Positions 12,741 to 25,753 of a stretch of DNA of 64,000 bases are shown piece by piece. The notes under the pieces were generated by a model. The model was given only the letters and a program-made list of their open reading frames with translations, searched no databases and was not told the DNA's origin. Within the stretch, counting starts at the first letter, position 1; each line of letters opens with the position of its first letter. The stretch comes from Theobroma cacao. Lineage: Eukaryota > Streptophyta > Magnoliopsida > Malvales > Malvaceae. The position numbers were made by a program, and so were the translations under genes. The stretch spans positions 32,510,024 to 32,574,023 of the forward strand of contig NC_030854.1 in NCBI RefSeq assembly GCF_000208745.1, written 5' to 3'.

Positions 12741-14706
12741 ATAATGAAGGCAGCCCATGTCATGACTTAGCCCTACCAGCAGGCAGGTATATTGGATAAT
12801 ATCTTGCATCTGATGTGTTTGCTTCATTTGTTTTGCTTCTAATGTTCTCAATAGGTTTAAAATCGAAGAGGCTTGTATCATGTTTAGTTTTGTAATTTTT
12901 TTCCTCTTTTAAAATTTTTAAATTTGATTCTCCATGTTGGATAGGATCTTGTATGTGATGGAGATAATTCTTAAATTTTTTTTGCTTGTTCTTCATATCT
13001 AAAATTCATGAAAAAGAGTGGTGACTAAGTTGTATTTCAATGTGCTTTCTTTATGTTTTACGAGGAAACTATGTGTTACGCATTCATCATTGCGAAACTT
13101 AGTTTTATATGTCATGTTTAAATTGCAATTGCTATTTACAGGATTGTGCATGATTATTAATTTACCTTGACCAGATTGTGATATAAATTGAATCATACCA
13201 TATCATGCTCTCAGTTGTCTTCTGCATCAGGAAAGATGTAAATGTTGCAGAATGATTCTTTGCTATGTTGTTCACTGAAAGTTGAAACTTCAGTTTTCTG
13301 AGGAAATACCCACTCTTTTTAGTGAAGGTTTTCACGTTTAGGTGACCAACAGTTTCTGGTGATAGAAATGCCTTCCTATTTCATGTGGATTAAGCAGAAT
13401 ATAGCATCCAGGAGTGGATAAATGAGAAATAAGGGTTAATGTGACATTAATGAAAGGTATTTTACTGGTTAGCTCTCTGTGAATCAAACATGAAACCTTC
13501 CATTATGCTAGGGAAATTCCATTATGCCAGGGAAGGATGAGCACAGTATAACTCTGTTTTCGCCACTTACCAATGTACGGGAACTGCAAATGGCTCCAAT
13601 ATTGGTTGTTTTAAGGTAGCTAATTCAAACAGAGTAATGATTGTTCCACATCCAAAGGGGCATGCTTTCTCCATCCATGAAACAAGGGTGTTGACATCAT
13701 CATTGTTGGTGTCTGTAATACAACTTAATGGAAAAGATGGTAAAATATACATAATCAAGAGAAGAAAAACGTGATCTAATGAGTGCATACAAGGTCTTTG
13801 TTTCTTCCTTAAAAGCTTGAGAGTTCCTAGGGATCATATTAGCTCTTAATTTACCAGCATCCCAAGAAAAATACATGCACCAAGTTTAGAGCAGGATTAT
13901 TTACCCCAATGGTAAATATTTGACTTGTGAAGCTGCTATGTCATGTGCGGGGGACAACATAATTTGAGCTGTCCAATGGGCAATGGTTTTCTTCTTTTTC
14001 CCATTTTCCAATGATTCGGTGTTCCATCCGACCCTAGCCCACAAAAAGAATAGAGAAGTAGAAGGGGGGTCCAAACGGTCAAAAGATAGGGGCAGATGCC
14101 ATTGAATGTTGAATCTAAAGACCTTGGGCTTAAATACTTTAGGCAAAAAGCATGCCAAGCTTGTGCCATTTAATGCTAGCTGGTGATACGTTGCATGTGG
14201 AGAGGATTCTTTCCTTTGCTAAAAAATAATAAAAATGCCCATTACTTTTCATAATAAATTGACATTGTAGTTTTAAAGTAAATATTTTTTTTGCTTTTAA
14301 AAATAAATTAATAATAGATAAATTATTCAATCTTCTCAATCATAAGGGAATAAGTTATATTATAAATTATAAGATTTGTGTATTTAAAATTAGTGTCAAT
14401 AAAAAAAATCATTGAAAAGACTTGAGCCGAAACGAGAATTCATCAATTATCCCTAATCATTGCTCATTGCTTGTCAAAATTGCCTTTTTTATGGAGAATT
14501 TCTTAAATTTTTATATACCAACACTGAATATAATTTTTTTGTCACAAATTCAAGTTTTACATATATATATAAACATGAACATCTTAAGAAATGCTGGACC
14601 TCAGCCCCTTTAACTAGGTAGGCCGAACTAGGATAATAGGTTGTTCTACAAACCAAGCCGGGCCTTACAACTTGCTGTGGCTGCCCAAATCACACACCTT
14701 TCTTAA
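12741..14706. other. Spacer between WEB-family and NERD genes
   Basis: The first few hundred bases are probably the 3' UTR of the WEB-family gene. The rest has only short frames that I could not link to any family, including minus-strand frames at 13901-14169 in a slightly GC-richer patch. No RNA gene or TE end was recognised. Confidence 0.5.
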
Positions 14707-14712
14707 TGGGCC
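14707..14712 (+). promoter_or_regulatory. TGGGCC site II-type element upstream of the NERD gene
   Basis: One TGGGCC hexamer lies about 285 bp before the NERD start codon. Site II (TGGGCY) boxes are bound by TCP factors and are common before housekeeping genes in plants. A single copy is weak evidence; it is listed because the surrounding GC-richer stretch (about 14630-14850) looks like the promoter. Confidence 0.35.
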
Positions 14713-14717
14713 GTAGT

Positions 14718-14767
14718 AGCTTAACGCCGTTCTTCTCGTTCTTGCTTAGTGGTTAAGGCGTTAAGCT
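14718..14767. repeat. 11-bp perfect inverted repeat in the NERD promoter
   Basis: AGCTTAACGCC at 14718-14728 is matched by its exact reverse complement at 14757-14767, with a 28-nt spacer. The right arm overlaps TTAGTGGTTAAGGCG, which resembles the D-arm/A-box of class II tRNAs. No B-box or complete cloverleaf follows, so it is not a tRNA gene. Confidence 0.7.
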
Positions 14768-14991
14768 GCTCTGGTCAGTCGGTCACTCGTCACGGCTAAC
14801 AAGGACACGCGATCGTCAGCACGACACCGCTTTTACCCACTCCACGCGCACAAAACAAAATTAAAATCCCAGTACTTCAAAATTTGTAAGAAATTAAAAG
14901 AAGAAAAAAGATCCTGTAATTGTTCTCTTCCAATTCCGTCTTCAATTCAATTTATATATTTTCCGGCGAAATCAGAAATAAATACTGCATC

Positions 14992-17900
14992 ATGTGGGTG
15001 GAGATCATCTGTGGACTCATCGTTTACCGGTTGTTCCGGCGCTTCTTCTACGATGACGATGTTTTAGAGGTCGAAACCTCTGATTCTAATGCTATTTTCT
15101 CCGTCGCCAATAGGTACTGCTTCTATAATTTAAACTTGTTCTATCCTTTTTTTTTTTTCTAATTTAGAACTTTTAATAAAATGCCCAAAAAAGAGTAAAA
15201 ATTTCTTAATTTTAGTAGAGCTTGATATCGAGTGAGCTTGATTGTATAAACATTGGATTCTTAAAGTTTGTTTGGTTTCTTGGAAAAATAGAATTTTGCA
15301 AAGACTTTTTAACTCCTTTTGATTTCTTTTGCAATGGAAAGAAAAGTGTTAATTTAGGCTTCTTTGGGTTGGTGCTATTGTTATTCTCTTTTTTGAAATT
15401 TTGAAGGCGAAAAGGCAAGACAAGAATGCTTTTAAATATGAAGAGTTAAAAATTAATCATTTAATTTTACTGTTAGAACATTTATGTTTGATGTGCGATG
15501 TATGTTCGTTTTTTAGTGGGAAAAAGCAGCGTAAAAATAAAGGGTCAAGGTTAAAATTTGACACTTTACTTAGAGTGATAATCCAATTTATCACTCATTT
15601 TTGGTCTTCAGATATTATCCCTAATGTTTTAATTTGGTTCAAAGTTGGTCAAAAGTTAAGGACAAAGAATATTTCGCCAGAAAAATAAAAGAATATTCTA
15701 ACTTTTGATCATTTTTAACCAAATTAAGCGGTAAGGTGCTAAAATTGCGCTTGTTTGAAGATGGCTGGTAAATTTGATCCATCACCTAGGTTAAAAATGG
15801 TAAAAAGTAGTGAAAGCAACGACCAAATGGATCCTTAGTTGATTTTTTTATTTTACTTGGGACCAGAGTTACATTATATTTTAAAATTTTTTTATTGATC
15901 AAACATTTATGTTAAACTTAAAACAGCATATTGTGTTGAGATTGATCATTCCATTTAATATTCCTTGGATTTTCTAAGTGACCGTTCTATATGGCTTGTG
16001 GTGGAGACTCCAATCTGCCACTCCTCTATTGATTGTTTCTTTTGGTGCACTTTCATTGTAGACTTGAAAAGCTTTATGGTGGAAAAGTGTATGTGGGGCT
16101 TCACATTCCGGATGCTGACACTGGTTCTCGACAGAATATCGATATGGTTCTTGTTACTAAAGGGTAAATTATTTCTGCTTTGCAAGTGCCATTTCATATG
16201 CTTAGAATATGTTCAATTATCTATTAGTATTATATAAAGAAGCTTTAAATTGGCTTTTTAAGCTGTATACTAAGATGACAATTTGATTGAGAATGAGATT
16301 TTTACAAGTTTAAGGTTCTTTTTTTTATATCTCCATTTTATTGGTAGCAAGGACAGGATTATGTAATTATTAGAGTTTTCCTATGATGTTCCTTTTCTCC
16401 GGCTTTTTTAATTTTAATGCATTTGTGCAGAGAGGCGGCAGTTATTTCTGTCAAGAATTTAGCAGGGTTTGTTTCTATAAGTGAGGATGGTAGCTGGGCT
16501 TGTGAAGGTGTCGGTAGCCACAGGGCAGAGCGTCATCCTGATCCTGTAAGTCACCACATTCAAATGTCTGCTTCTTCAGCAACTCTTGTTTTTTGCATGT
16601 TTAATAGGATGAGGATGCCTGTATGTTGCCTTAAAAGCTTTGCTAGATGGGTTGTGTTTTTAGTGTCAATGAGCAGTATTAGCTTTACCAATTTCTCCCT
16701 CTTCTCTGTGTTCTCAAACATCTTTCTAATAACAAGCACCTCGACAAATGATAGTAACTGCTTGATGTTCTATGGCTGTTGTGGGGGAGAGACAATGTCT
16801 AGTTTAGAAATGGCTTTTAGCAATTATGAATTTTTACATGCTGTTGTTGAAGCTCAAACGTTTCAAAGCTTTACTATGAATATGAAGAACTACTTTTTTA
16901 CTGCGAAGTGATGAGGAAAAGCATTCTAACTTTAGAGTGTGAAAATGATCATAAAATATCTGTCATTCCAGGTTGCAGAGGCTAAAAAACAAGCTTCCGT
17001 CCTAGAGTCATATCTTGAACAAAGGGGTGTTGCTTTACCAGAAGGATATTTTTCTTACAAAGTTGTAATTCCCAATCCAAAATTCCGGTATGTACTGAAT
17101 AATTTTATCTTTTTTTTATTCTTTAATTTTAAAATTTTTTGTAAGAGTATTTACTGAATAATTTTCTGTTGCAGTACCATTTATAACACTTTTCCATCTG
17201 AGGTTATTACTTATGATCAATGGGTGCAATTAAAACCAGAACCAAAAAGTATGTTTTCTGGATGGATTAAGGGTGCCTTTCGTGGTGGGAAGAAGGAGAT
17301 GCAGGAATCTTTCCATCAGCAACTTAACTTTATCCTCAGCACAGCTCCCATGTGGGACAGGTTTGTTACTACATGTGGCAATAACTTTGACATTAACTTT
17401 TTTCACATAGGATTATGCTTCTTATGCATATCATGTCATTTTGGTCGATAGTGTTGGTTATCTGCATAGGACCCTAAAATTTCTAGGATTTGGAAGTTGG
17501 AACTACAATAACTCCCCTGCATGAAAAGACACTATTTTGGGTGCATAAGCTTATGATATATCGTAAGACCCTAAAATTTCTAGGATTTGAAGTTGGAACT
17601 ACAATTAACTCCCAGAAATTAATAAAAGTTGTTGTTGGACTTGTTAGATTGGCAACCTATCTCTTTAACTACATTTTTATATTGGATTGCCCTTTTGATG
17701 TTTGTATTACTTGTTCATTCACAAAAGATGTGGGGGAGGGGGGTGGTTGTTTCACCTTGATGATAAGCAGTACTGAATGTATCTTACCATATGAGACTGA
17801 AATTATGTTACATAGTTTCACCTTGTTTTCTTTGCTTAGTTTCACCTTGTTTTCTTTGCTTTTTACTGAATTAATTGTAATTTGCAAAAATTACTTGTTC

Positions 17901-19179
17901 TGTTAGACTCTTGTTAAATAAAAATGTTACTTAAAAGAATATCTAACAGAAGAAAATTTAAATCATGCATTGGTGATTAAGTAGGAATTAAGCTATCCTG
18001 GCTCCAGTCATAGATGAAGATTAATATTGGGTTACATGAGTACACTTCATGATTCTTTTGGGCATTAATAGGTAATTTTAACTTGGAAAAAACTTGACTT
18101 TATCCATGATTTCTGCAGACTGGAGCTTAAAGGTAACAAATATGTTCTTGGCGAATTTCTGGAATTTAAAGGGAAGCAAGAGGATACTTTGGCTTTGAGA
18201 AATATCAAGAGATCGAAAGTTAGTCGCCTTATCATCCAGAAGACTAGCATGTTTGGATTAGGTAATCCCCACAGTTTTATTGTACTCTGTGTTTATTGTA
18301 GTCTTCTTTGCTTATTTAAGAATATCTTTTCTTTTGGGATTTTAAAATCTTAGAAAATTCTTCCATAAAGTCATTTATAGTGATTCGCTGGGTATGTATG
18401 ATAATTGTCATCTCTGGACATGCATTAGTGGGCTTAATATCAAATTAATTACTGCATTTGGATATTGATGCAGTGATAATACTTAATGTTTGTTTTTAGA
18501 TATGCTCGTCCAGTTCTTGAGATAATACCAGTAAACAAGAAGATTGTGATACAGAAGATGGTAAAATACCTGTAGAACTAATGTTGGAAATGATTATATA
18601 TAAAAAAAGTGCTCTCACCCTACACTGAAAGTCAATATGAATACTACTGTTGAGATAGTTGATGGATGGGGATCTAAAATTTCTTAAGCAAAAGCTTCAT
18701 TTTTCAGGGGATATGATAAATGGGATTGTGGAAGTTATAGGTAATACAAGGAGAAAATGGATTTAAGAATTGAGAACTAGGTGCTGGAGTTGAATTCCAA
18801 CGATCACTGCACCACATTCTCTGCTTTTTCAAAATCATAGACATTTGAAAACTTAGTTTCTGGTTAAATATGGAGTTACTAGAAGATAATAGCAAAGATA
18901 TCACACATATTGTTCATAGACATCTGCTGGTTTAGCTGCATGGTCATATTTCTGTATAATCTTCTTGTCTCTCTACTCAATTTCCTTGGTGATGCAGCCC
19001 ATTCGAAGCTCCAGGTTTTGTACTCTCCTCGAGATTATCGAAGTGAAGGAGCTTCAGCTTCTGAGTGGAAGGAAGTAACTGTAAGATCAAGTACTGAGGT
19101 CATATACCAGCCTCAAAATTCTACCAAAGTCCGCAAGTTCAAGCTTTCTTCTATCACATCTATGTCTCTAAGTGCCTAA
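14992..19179 (+). CDS. NERD (nuclease-related domain) protein, 321 aa
   Basis: Seven exons: 14992-15113, 16062-16163, 16431-16545, 16972-17087, 17175-17360, 18119-18261 and 18998-19179 (TAA). They sum to 966 nt with every phase agreeing. The protein opens with MWVEIICGLIVYRLFRRFFY, a short hydrophobic segment followed by basic residues, suggesting a membrane or signal anchor. An acidic patch follows, then the NERD core: Lys49-Gly53, the acidic site QNIDMVLV (Asp68) and VISVKNLAG (Lys83). NERD domains belong to the PD-(D/E)xK nuclease fold and are widespread in bacteria. The usual ExK glutamate appears as Ser81 here. The C-terminal half carries conserved-looking blocks (SGWIKGAFRGGKKEMQES; STKVRKFKLSS) but no other domain I can name. 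Its biological role is unknown to me. Confidence 0.85.
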
Positions 19180-20717
19180 GGATGTATCTGTCATGAAGAT
19201 TATATATGTCATCTTCGTTTATTAATGAATCAGATTGTTGACGAAACCAGTTCCATAAATGCATCAAATTTTTGTTCATGTAGGTTAGATGCATATGTTA
19301 TAGTGGGGATTCAGTGAGCTACTTTTACAGGGAACAGATCCTAAAAGAAGTGGATGTGAATATTACTGTGCTGAGGAAGAAATAGATACGAAATGTTTTA
19401 TGCTCGTGGCAATTTGGTTAGATAATAAAATTATCTTTTATAACATTTTCCCATTAGTTACTAGTATTGAAGAAAAAGCAGAAAGTAATTGGACCTGATA
19501 TTATGTTAGTGGTGGTTCCAGCCAGCAATCCTCACGTAAAGTGAAATGATATGCATTTTCTTTCCTGCTTTAGATTATTGCAGGAGCTTCATGGTTAGCT
19601 TATGCTGCGTCAGCATGGATTCTGTTGATCGTTATGACAACACCTTACTAATGATTCGTGGCAGTTTGTTTGGTTTTTCCCTTCTATTACTCTCTCCATT
19701 GCAAATAGCAGAGTACCGAATTGGCAGAGGTGTAAACGTGGTATGTTTTTAACAATCACTGTTCTGCTATTATGTTGTTGAAACTAAATTGCAGACATCC
19801 TTCGTATGAAATGGATGTTGAACAAGATATCAGGAAAGATTGATGATGAAGAGCTTCAGCTATACAGCAAATTATCCATGTCAAAATTTATCTTTTTTTT
19901 CCTCTGTTTATTTTCTAGGTTTTATTCGTTCTTTTGTAACTTGATTAGTCCTTGATACAATCTCAGTCAACTAGCTCCTGCTAGCTTTCTCAGCATTGGT
20001 TTCCTGTTCCTGCATTCAACTTCCATTTCATGCTTTCACATCTTCTCCAGTGCTCACTCATTCTTCTAATAGCCTTTTAATGTTGAGTTTCTCAATTGCT
20101 TCAATGGCATAATTAAATACTTGTAGCATCTAATAAGTTGTTGGCATGTTGCTGAATGGTCACAGCAGAAGCTGATGTATTAATTATATCCTTGCCGATG
20201 CTGTACTGATCAGATCAAAGATTATTCTCCAAGGTCAGTTATTTTGATTATATACTAATAAAAAAAAAGCTAGTTTATTAGATTGCTGGATTACAAAATT
20301 TCTTAGAATTAGATCAGACTGCAGATTTCTGCAACAAGTTATATCAAATGGTGGCTAGTTCCGTTTCTGTTGAGATGTAACTACCAAGTTCATAAATAGA
20401 ATTTGGCTATATAACAACAAATTTCAATACAGGACAGACGTACTTTGAATACAGCTTTGAGATACAAGGTCAATTTTATCTTTGCAGGCCGATATGCTGA
20501 ATGAATAATGATAGCATATAATAAATTCTCTTTCTGGAACTTCCAGTTGGAGATATAATTCAGATTCCTGAAGTCTACTAAACATATTCTATAAGCGAAC
20601 TTCTTTGAAAAAAAAATGGTAGCTATCTTTCTTAAAAGAATATGAGTTGGAGGATATGATTAGATGATCCTAAAACATACAAAAAACTTCTGGAAAATAA
20701 TAGACAGTAGCCTGCCA
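19180..20717. other. 3' flank of the NERD gene and convergent spacer
   Basis: No coding exon is supported. The first part probably holds the NERD 3' UTR. The NERD and CCR-like genes converge here, so the spacer should contain both 3' ends. The 68-codon frame at 19546-19752 has no acceptor-donor pair that would join it to the NERD gene and is not called. Confidence 0.5.
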
Positions 20718-22697
20718 TCAATTAGTCACAAGTTGTTCATTCTCATACTCCATCATCATGTTGTTCAGCTTCTTATTGCTTATTCTCTGTTGGTAGATTA
20801 TTTTATCGTTCGAACTGCAGGCAGAAAATATATAAATGAATAAATAAACAAAGAATTGAAGAAGTTATTCATTTACCAAAAAATAATGAAACCCTTTCAT
20901 GCAGTATTCTTTAATCTTGATCATTATCTGAGCAGTATTATAATATGCCTCTAGACGAATGTATGTATACAAATCTAAAGTATGATCTAGTATTATAGGG
21001 AACATGCTTATATCTGATCTTATGCTTTTTTAAAGTTATGCCAACAGCTAAGAATTGTAGCCAAATCTTGAGAAAACAAAATCTAGTTTACTAACCTTTG
21101 AGGAGGTGAAGAATGAGAGGATGGTAATAGCATGTGAGCAAGCTTGTCAGCATCATGGCTGCAATTGATTGCATGGTTGAAGCACAGATATCGCCCATAG
21201 GCTGAGATGTCTTCGAACACAGAAATGTGAGCATCCGCAATGAACCTGAGATCCACGGTAACAAATACACCATCCGCATACATCTCAGCTGCTCCCTTTA
21301 GATAGGGATTTGTGATGGTTAGATCAGGAGTCATCAACAGTCCTGCATTTATGGTCACCATGTTTATGCCTCGGTCCATTGCCAGTGCCCAGGCTGACTT
21401 CTCCGCTAGTGTCTTTGATAATGCATGCCATAACTGCTCAAAAATGTCAAGAATCAATCCATATATCCAAGAACTATAACATAACTAAATCTTAATTTCT
21501 GATAACTCGTAGTACTGAGATTAACTTGTATTTCCAAGCAAAGGGTCGTTTAGTACCTTAAACTTCTTGCAAAAATTGATGTCACTCCAATTCCTTTCGT
21601 CGAGATCAGTGGAAGACGTGTTGCGAACTTCATTCCATATCACAGCTGTTACAGAGGAAGTGAAAACGACCTTTTCCACTGTATCTGTTCGAGCACATGC
21701 TTCCAGCACGTTGTGTGCAGCTCTCACCTCAACTTCTGCCATAAATTCCTGCACCCAACAAAGCCACATGCTTGTGTCTTCATTTCTTTCTTTTAAATTG
21801 ATGTTTCCAGCTGTATGTACTTTGTTATAACCATGCCAACTACAAGTGCTTAATCCAAAAGATGGAAAAAGTAAAAAAGGACGGATAATTAATTATTAGG
21901 CACTGTAAAAAGGATTAGGTACATATATGACTTGATTATGAAAACAGTGTTTCACCGTGCATATGCATTGACCCTTTGTAGGGCATGCATACTTGCTTGG
22001 AATTAGGAAAACCACTTCTTAATTTTGGGAACTCTTACAAAATTAGTACAAACATATATCTTACAAGTTTAATTATGTTAACTATATCAACAATAGAGAG
22101 GGTTCAATGACTCCCATCAATTGAGAAAAGATTGAAATGAAAGAATTTAAGTAGAACATACATCATAGGTGGAGTGGTCAGAGGGAGGCTCAAAGCAGTA
22201 AAACAAGCCGCAACACCCCTCCAGTGCATTTGTTATGCTGTGGTAGTCAAAGAGGTCTGCATGGAAAACCTTTAATTTTTCATTACTGCATGGCAGTCCC
22301 CCAAATGATTGGAATTCACCTGCATATTATCAACAAAAAGAACACAATATTTGTAAAAAAAAAAACCGTTTAATTTTAATTATTTCACTTAGATTACGAT
22401 AGAAATTTCAAACTATTAAATCCAAGCTCCCACAAGTTTATCCATTAATGGAGTAAATATGTATACTATAAGATGATGCAGGTACTCAAAATTTTTAACA
22501 GTAAGGAAGTGTCGATCCCATTGGTAGAATGAAAAAAGGTGAAGGAGATAAAAGAGCGGGAGGAGAAGCTAACCATGGTGTTGGACTGCAGCATGGACAG
22601 TGTAGCCTCTATGCAAGAGCAAGTGCACAAGGGCGGAGCCAAGGTGGCCGGAGGCATCCATTACACAAACTGCCCTTGCATTGTCAGGTGATGCCAT
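20718..22697 (-). CDS. Cinnamoyl-CoA reductase-like SDR protein (SNL6-like), 302 aa
   Basis: Exons in coding order are 22697-22574, 22319-22162, 21748-21557, 21433-21096 and 20814-20718. They sum to 909 nt and end at TGA. The last exon (IIYQQRISNKKLN and a Met-rich tail) supplies the usual family C-terminus; reading through the preceding GTTAGT donor would stop after four codons. The protein is an extended SDR: N-terminal Rossmann segment (MDASGHLG, about residues 13-20), the Ser-containing FTSSVTAV at 123-129, and WHALSK at 160-165 where the catalytic YxxxK normally sits. True CCRs carry an NWYCYGK-type motif, which is absent. The closest remembered group is the CCR-like SNL6 group, linked to defence-related lignin in rice. 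Substrate and activity cannot be inferred; both the first glycine of the NAD(P) motif and the catalytic Tyr are changed. Confidence 0.85.
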
Positions 22698-25513
22698 GGT
22701 TGATAGAAAGTTGTTCTACAATGCCAACAACAAGAAGAAGAAGGAAAGGCTCAGAAATGGAAAGTAGGGGTCCGGGGGGGAAGCATAACAGTATTTATTG
22801 TATGAGGTAGAAGAGAGGAAGAGAGCATTGAAAGAGTTTGGTTAATTAGTGATGGTTGGGCAGGTGGTGGTTAGCTGATGGGGATATGGTGTAGAGTTGG
22901 CCCAAAGTAAATTGAAAGCGAGGGATAATTACTTATTAGGCAACTGCTGCAAAGTGGGACCTATGCAAGCTAAGACCTAAATTCATGACTGCAAAAATTT
23001 TTAAGACAAAAGTTACACAACTGTCTTGTGCTGGGCTTTTTAATTTTGAGACGTGTGTAACTGTTACTTACACTTGGTACTAATAAATAACCTCTTGGTT
23101 GCACACGTGTTTAAATCTCACTTAAACGTCTCACTAATCCCTTTGTTAGCAATATAAAACACATAGTTGAAATGTAATGTGATTATACCTTTATGTTATC
23201 AAATGATATAAAATAATAAATGATATTTTGATTAAAAATAATTAATTAAATTGTTAATCATATTGATTGACACAAAATGAAAATGTAAAAATTTTATTAA
23301 ATATAATAAAAAATAAAAACTTGATTGAACGTATGTAATTCTTACATATAATTTATAAATTTAAAACTTATAATATATATACTCTTCAATCCCATGCATA
23401 ATTTTGATCCAAGTTTAACATGACATGGAAATTAAGAAAAAAAATATTTTATTTTAGTTTATCTTTTATAAATTTTTTTTATAATAATTGATGACAAAAA
23501 AATCAAATATTAAAATATTACATATATATTGTGTTAATTAAGTGTATAAATTGAAAACGTGAGGAACTAGATGTGATCTATATTAAACTTAAATATACGT
23601 ATCTAGAAACGAATGATAATTTTTGTGTGGATGTGGAGTCAATTGGCAAATTACAAGGCAATTATTGAAGCAAGGAGAAGAGCTGTAGCAGTATGAATGA
23701 AAGGATGCTTTGGTCTAAGGTCAATCTCCATGGCAGTTGTCCATATCTTTCCTCGAATTAAATTAAATTAATCTTAGCTTTAAATGTACCAAGAAAGGGT
23801 AAGAGAAATGAAAGGGGATGAAGTGATTGACATCCATAGCTTTGACAATTTGAAAGCAGTGAATGACTTCTGGGTCAATGAGCCATTTGACATTGCTATG
23901 GCCACGTATATAAATATATATATATATATATATATTTATATTAGGAGGACACGATTTTGCATTAAACTACCGGCCCTGCATACTCCAACTGAATTCCTTT
24001 TTATTTTTTTTCCTACGTCTGCTTTGTTTTGTTTTTTTTAATTAAAAAAATTTTAATTTTTTTTTTTAAAAATCATGCACCATTCGATACATGAGTACGT
24101 TTATCTTTCCTTGATAGAACTTTCTATGCCATTCTTTTTGTTTCTCTCCATTTTCGAAATTGTAGAGAAGACTCAAATGGTTCCGTATCCATTTGCTTTC
24201 CTCCGCCACCACCCCAACACTTATCTTCCTCCATCTTGCATTAAAGTTTCTTGACATAATATCTGAATTAAGCTTTTGAATTATTTAAATTATTTAAAAT
24301 ATATTTTTTATTATTTTACTACATCTAATTCAGTTGTATTTTTATTTTTGATTAAATAAATTTAATAATTAACATTTAACTAATTATTATTATTATTATT
24401 AATAAAAATATTACTTATTATTTCATATTACGTAATGCTAACGTAACATATTAATATGTCATAGTAAATGATAATATGATATATTTGATATTACATGATA
24501 ACATAACTACATGACATTTCATCTTCTACGTTTACATCACATGACATAAAACATGATAGGTAATTTTTTAATTACTAGTAATCAGTTAACCGTTAATCAT
24601 AAAAATTTATTTGATTTAAAATAAAAATATAAAACTTGATTGAATATAATTAAAAAAATAAAATTTTTTAATTTTTTTAAATAATTCAAAATCTTTATAA
24701 AACACTATATCAAGCTTTTTCTTTCTTTTTTTTCAAAAAAAAGACAAAGCGTTAAAGTTTCAACTTTGAACTTTTTTTTCTATTTAAAGATCATCCCATT
24801 GATTAGCTAATTAAAGTGATAAAAAAAAGTAATAAAAGATGCATATATTCCTAGTAATTTGAAAACAAAAGTACTCTGTAAACCTAAAAATAAAGTGCCG
24901 ACTGGAGCCGTCATCTGCACTCTTTATTGCGAGGGTAACCTAAACTTGGATTAATTAATAAATTGAATAGTAAAATTAATAAATTTAACTTACATAAATG
25001 GTAAAAAAAAATCACAATTAAGTTGGTTTTTTTATATGCAGAACCATCATATTTAAACTGATATTAGTGAAAAAAAAAACAATTTCACTGTTTTGTCTTT
25101 TTTTATTTAAATGTATAGTTTTGGTTTTGCTACTTGCTTTTAAAGCTTTGACTGTAGGCAAGCAGTAAAAGTTATTATCATATAATATCTACTAATTAAA
25201 AAGCAAGCAAACAAGGGTGCAGTGAAAAAAAAAATTTAAGATAAAAGAAATAAAAAAACATATAATAACAAAAGTTGTTAATAATGTACCCTTTATATTT
25301 AACTTCTCTGCAGTAAAAATGTTGGTATATTCTTTTATAGGGAATCTGTGTTTACACTTAACATATAAATTGAAAAAAAAAAAGGAAAGAAAAAAACTAA
25401 CTAAAAGAAGCTTCGACTCATATTTATTAGAAGTGTAAAAATATATATATTTTTATAGCTTGAACTCAACCGGCCAAAACAAATTAATAGCTTTTCAGAA
25501 GGAAATTTTTGAT
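22698..25513. other. Promoter of the CCR-like gene and AT-rich spacer
   Basis: The first 300 bases are likely promoter and 5' UTR of the minus-strand CCR-like gene. The remainder is very AT-rich, with a (TA)n tract near 23914-23935 and A/T homopolymers. No gene, RNA gene or element with defined ends was recognised. Confidence 0.5.
23914..23935. repeat. (TA)n microsatellite
   Basis: An imperfect TA dinucleotide tract of about 22 bp inside AT-rich spacer DNA. Confidence 0.85.
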
Positions 25514-25753
25514 TAGAAGTTCAGAGCGCCTGATGAGTGTGCCAAAGTTTTGCCTGAAGGGCAAGAGGCAGATCATGGTCTGGTTCTAGTCCCCACAAAA
25601 AGCAATGCTGTGCCTAGTTTCCTCCTCTCCTATGACAATGGTGCCATGCTCCAACCCAGTGTCAGGTCAAAACCCTCCTCAGCCCTCACTTTTCCTCTCC
25701 CTAAACAACAAGATATAAGGACAAAAAGAAGAGAGAAACAAAGCCCCTTCTAG
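25514..25753 (+). other. Unexplained GC-richer open frame, possible small gene or pseudo-exon
   Basis: An 80-codon stretch with no stop follows TTTTTGATTAG, an acceptable splice acceptor, and ends at TAG. It includes PDECAKVLPEGQEADHG and VLVPTKSNAVPSF. Composition is clearly less AT-rich than the 2-3 kb on either side. No in-frame ATG opens it, no neighbouring exon was found, and I do not recognise the sequence. It could be a relic exon, part of a non-coding RNA or chance. Confidence 0.2.

Noticed and set aside
16417..16911. 164-codon frame as an independent plus-strand gene
   Set aside because: It is NERD exon 3 read through into the following intron; a GTAAGT donor at 16546 and the family sequence support splicing.
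19546..19752. Possible extra 3' exon of the NERD gene
   Set aside because: The NERD frame already ends at 19177-19179 with the expected C-terminus, and no donor-acceptor pair links to this frame.
21083..21095. Stop codon just after the GTTAGT as the end of the CCR-like protein
   Set aside because: Splicing there joins in phase to an exon at 20814-20718 that encodes the family-typical YQQRISNKKLN end, a better model.
25520..25720. microRNA precursor
   Set aside because: I compared the segment with common plant miRNA families and found no match, and saw no long hairpin by eye.
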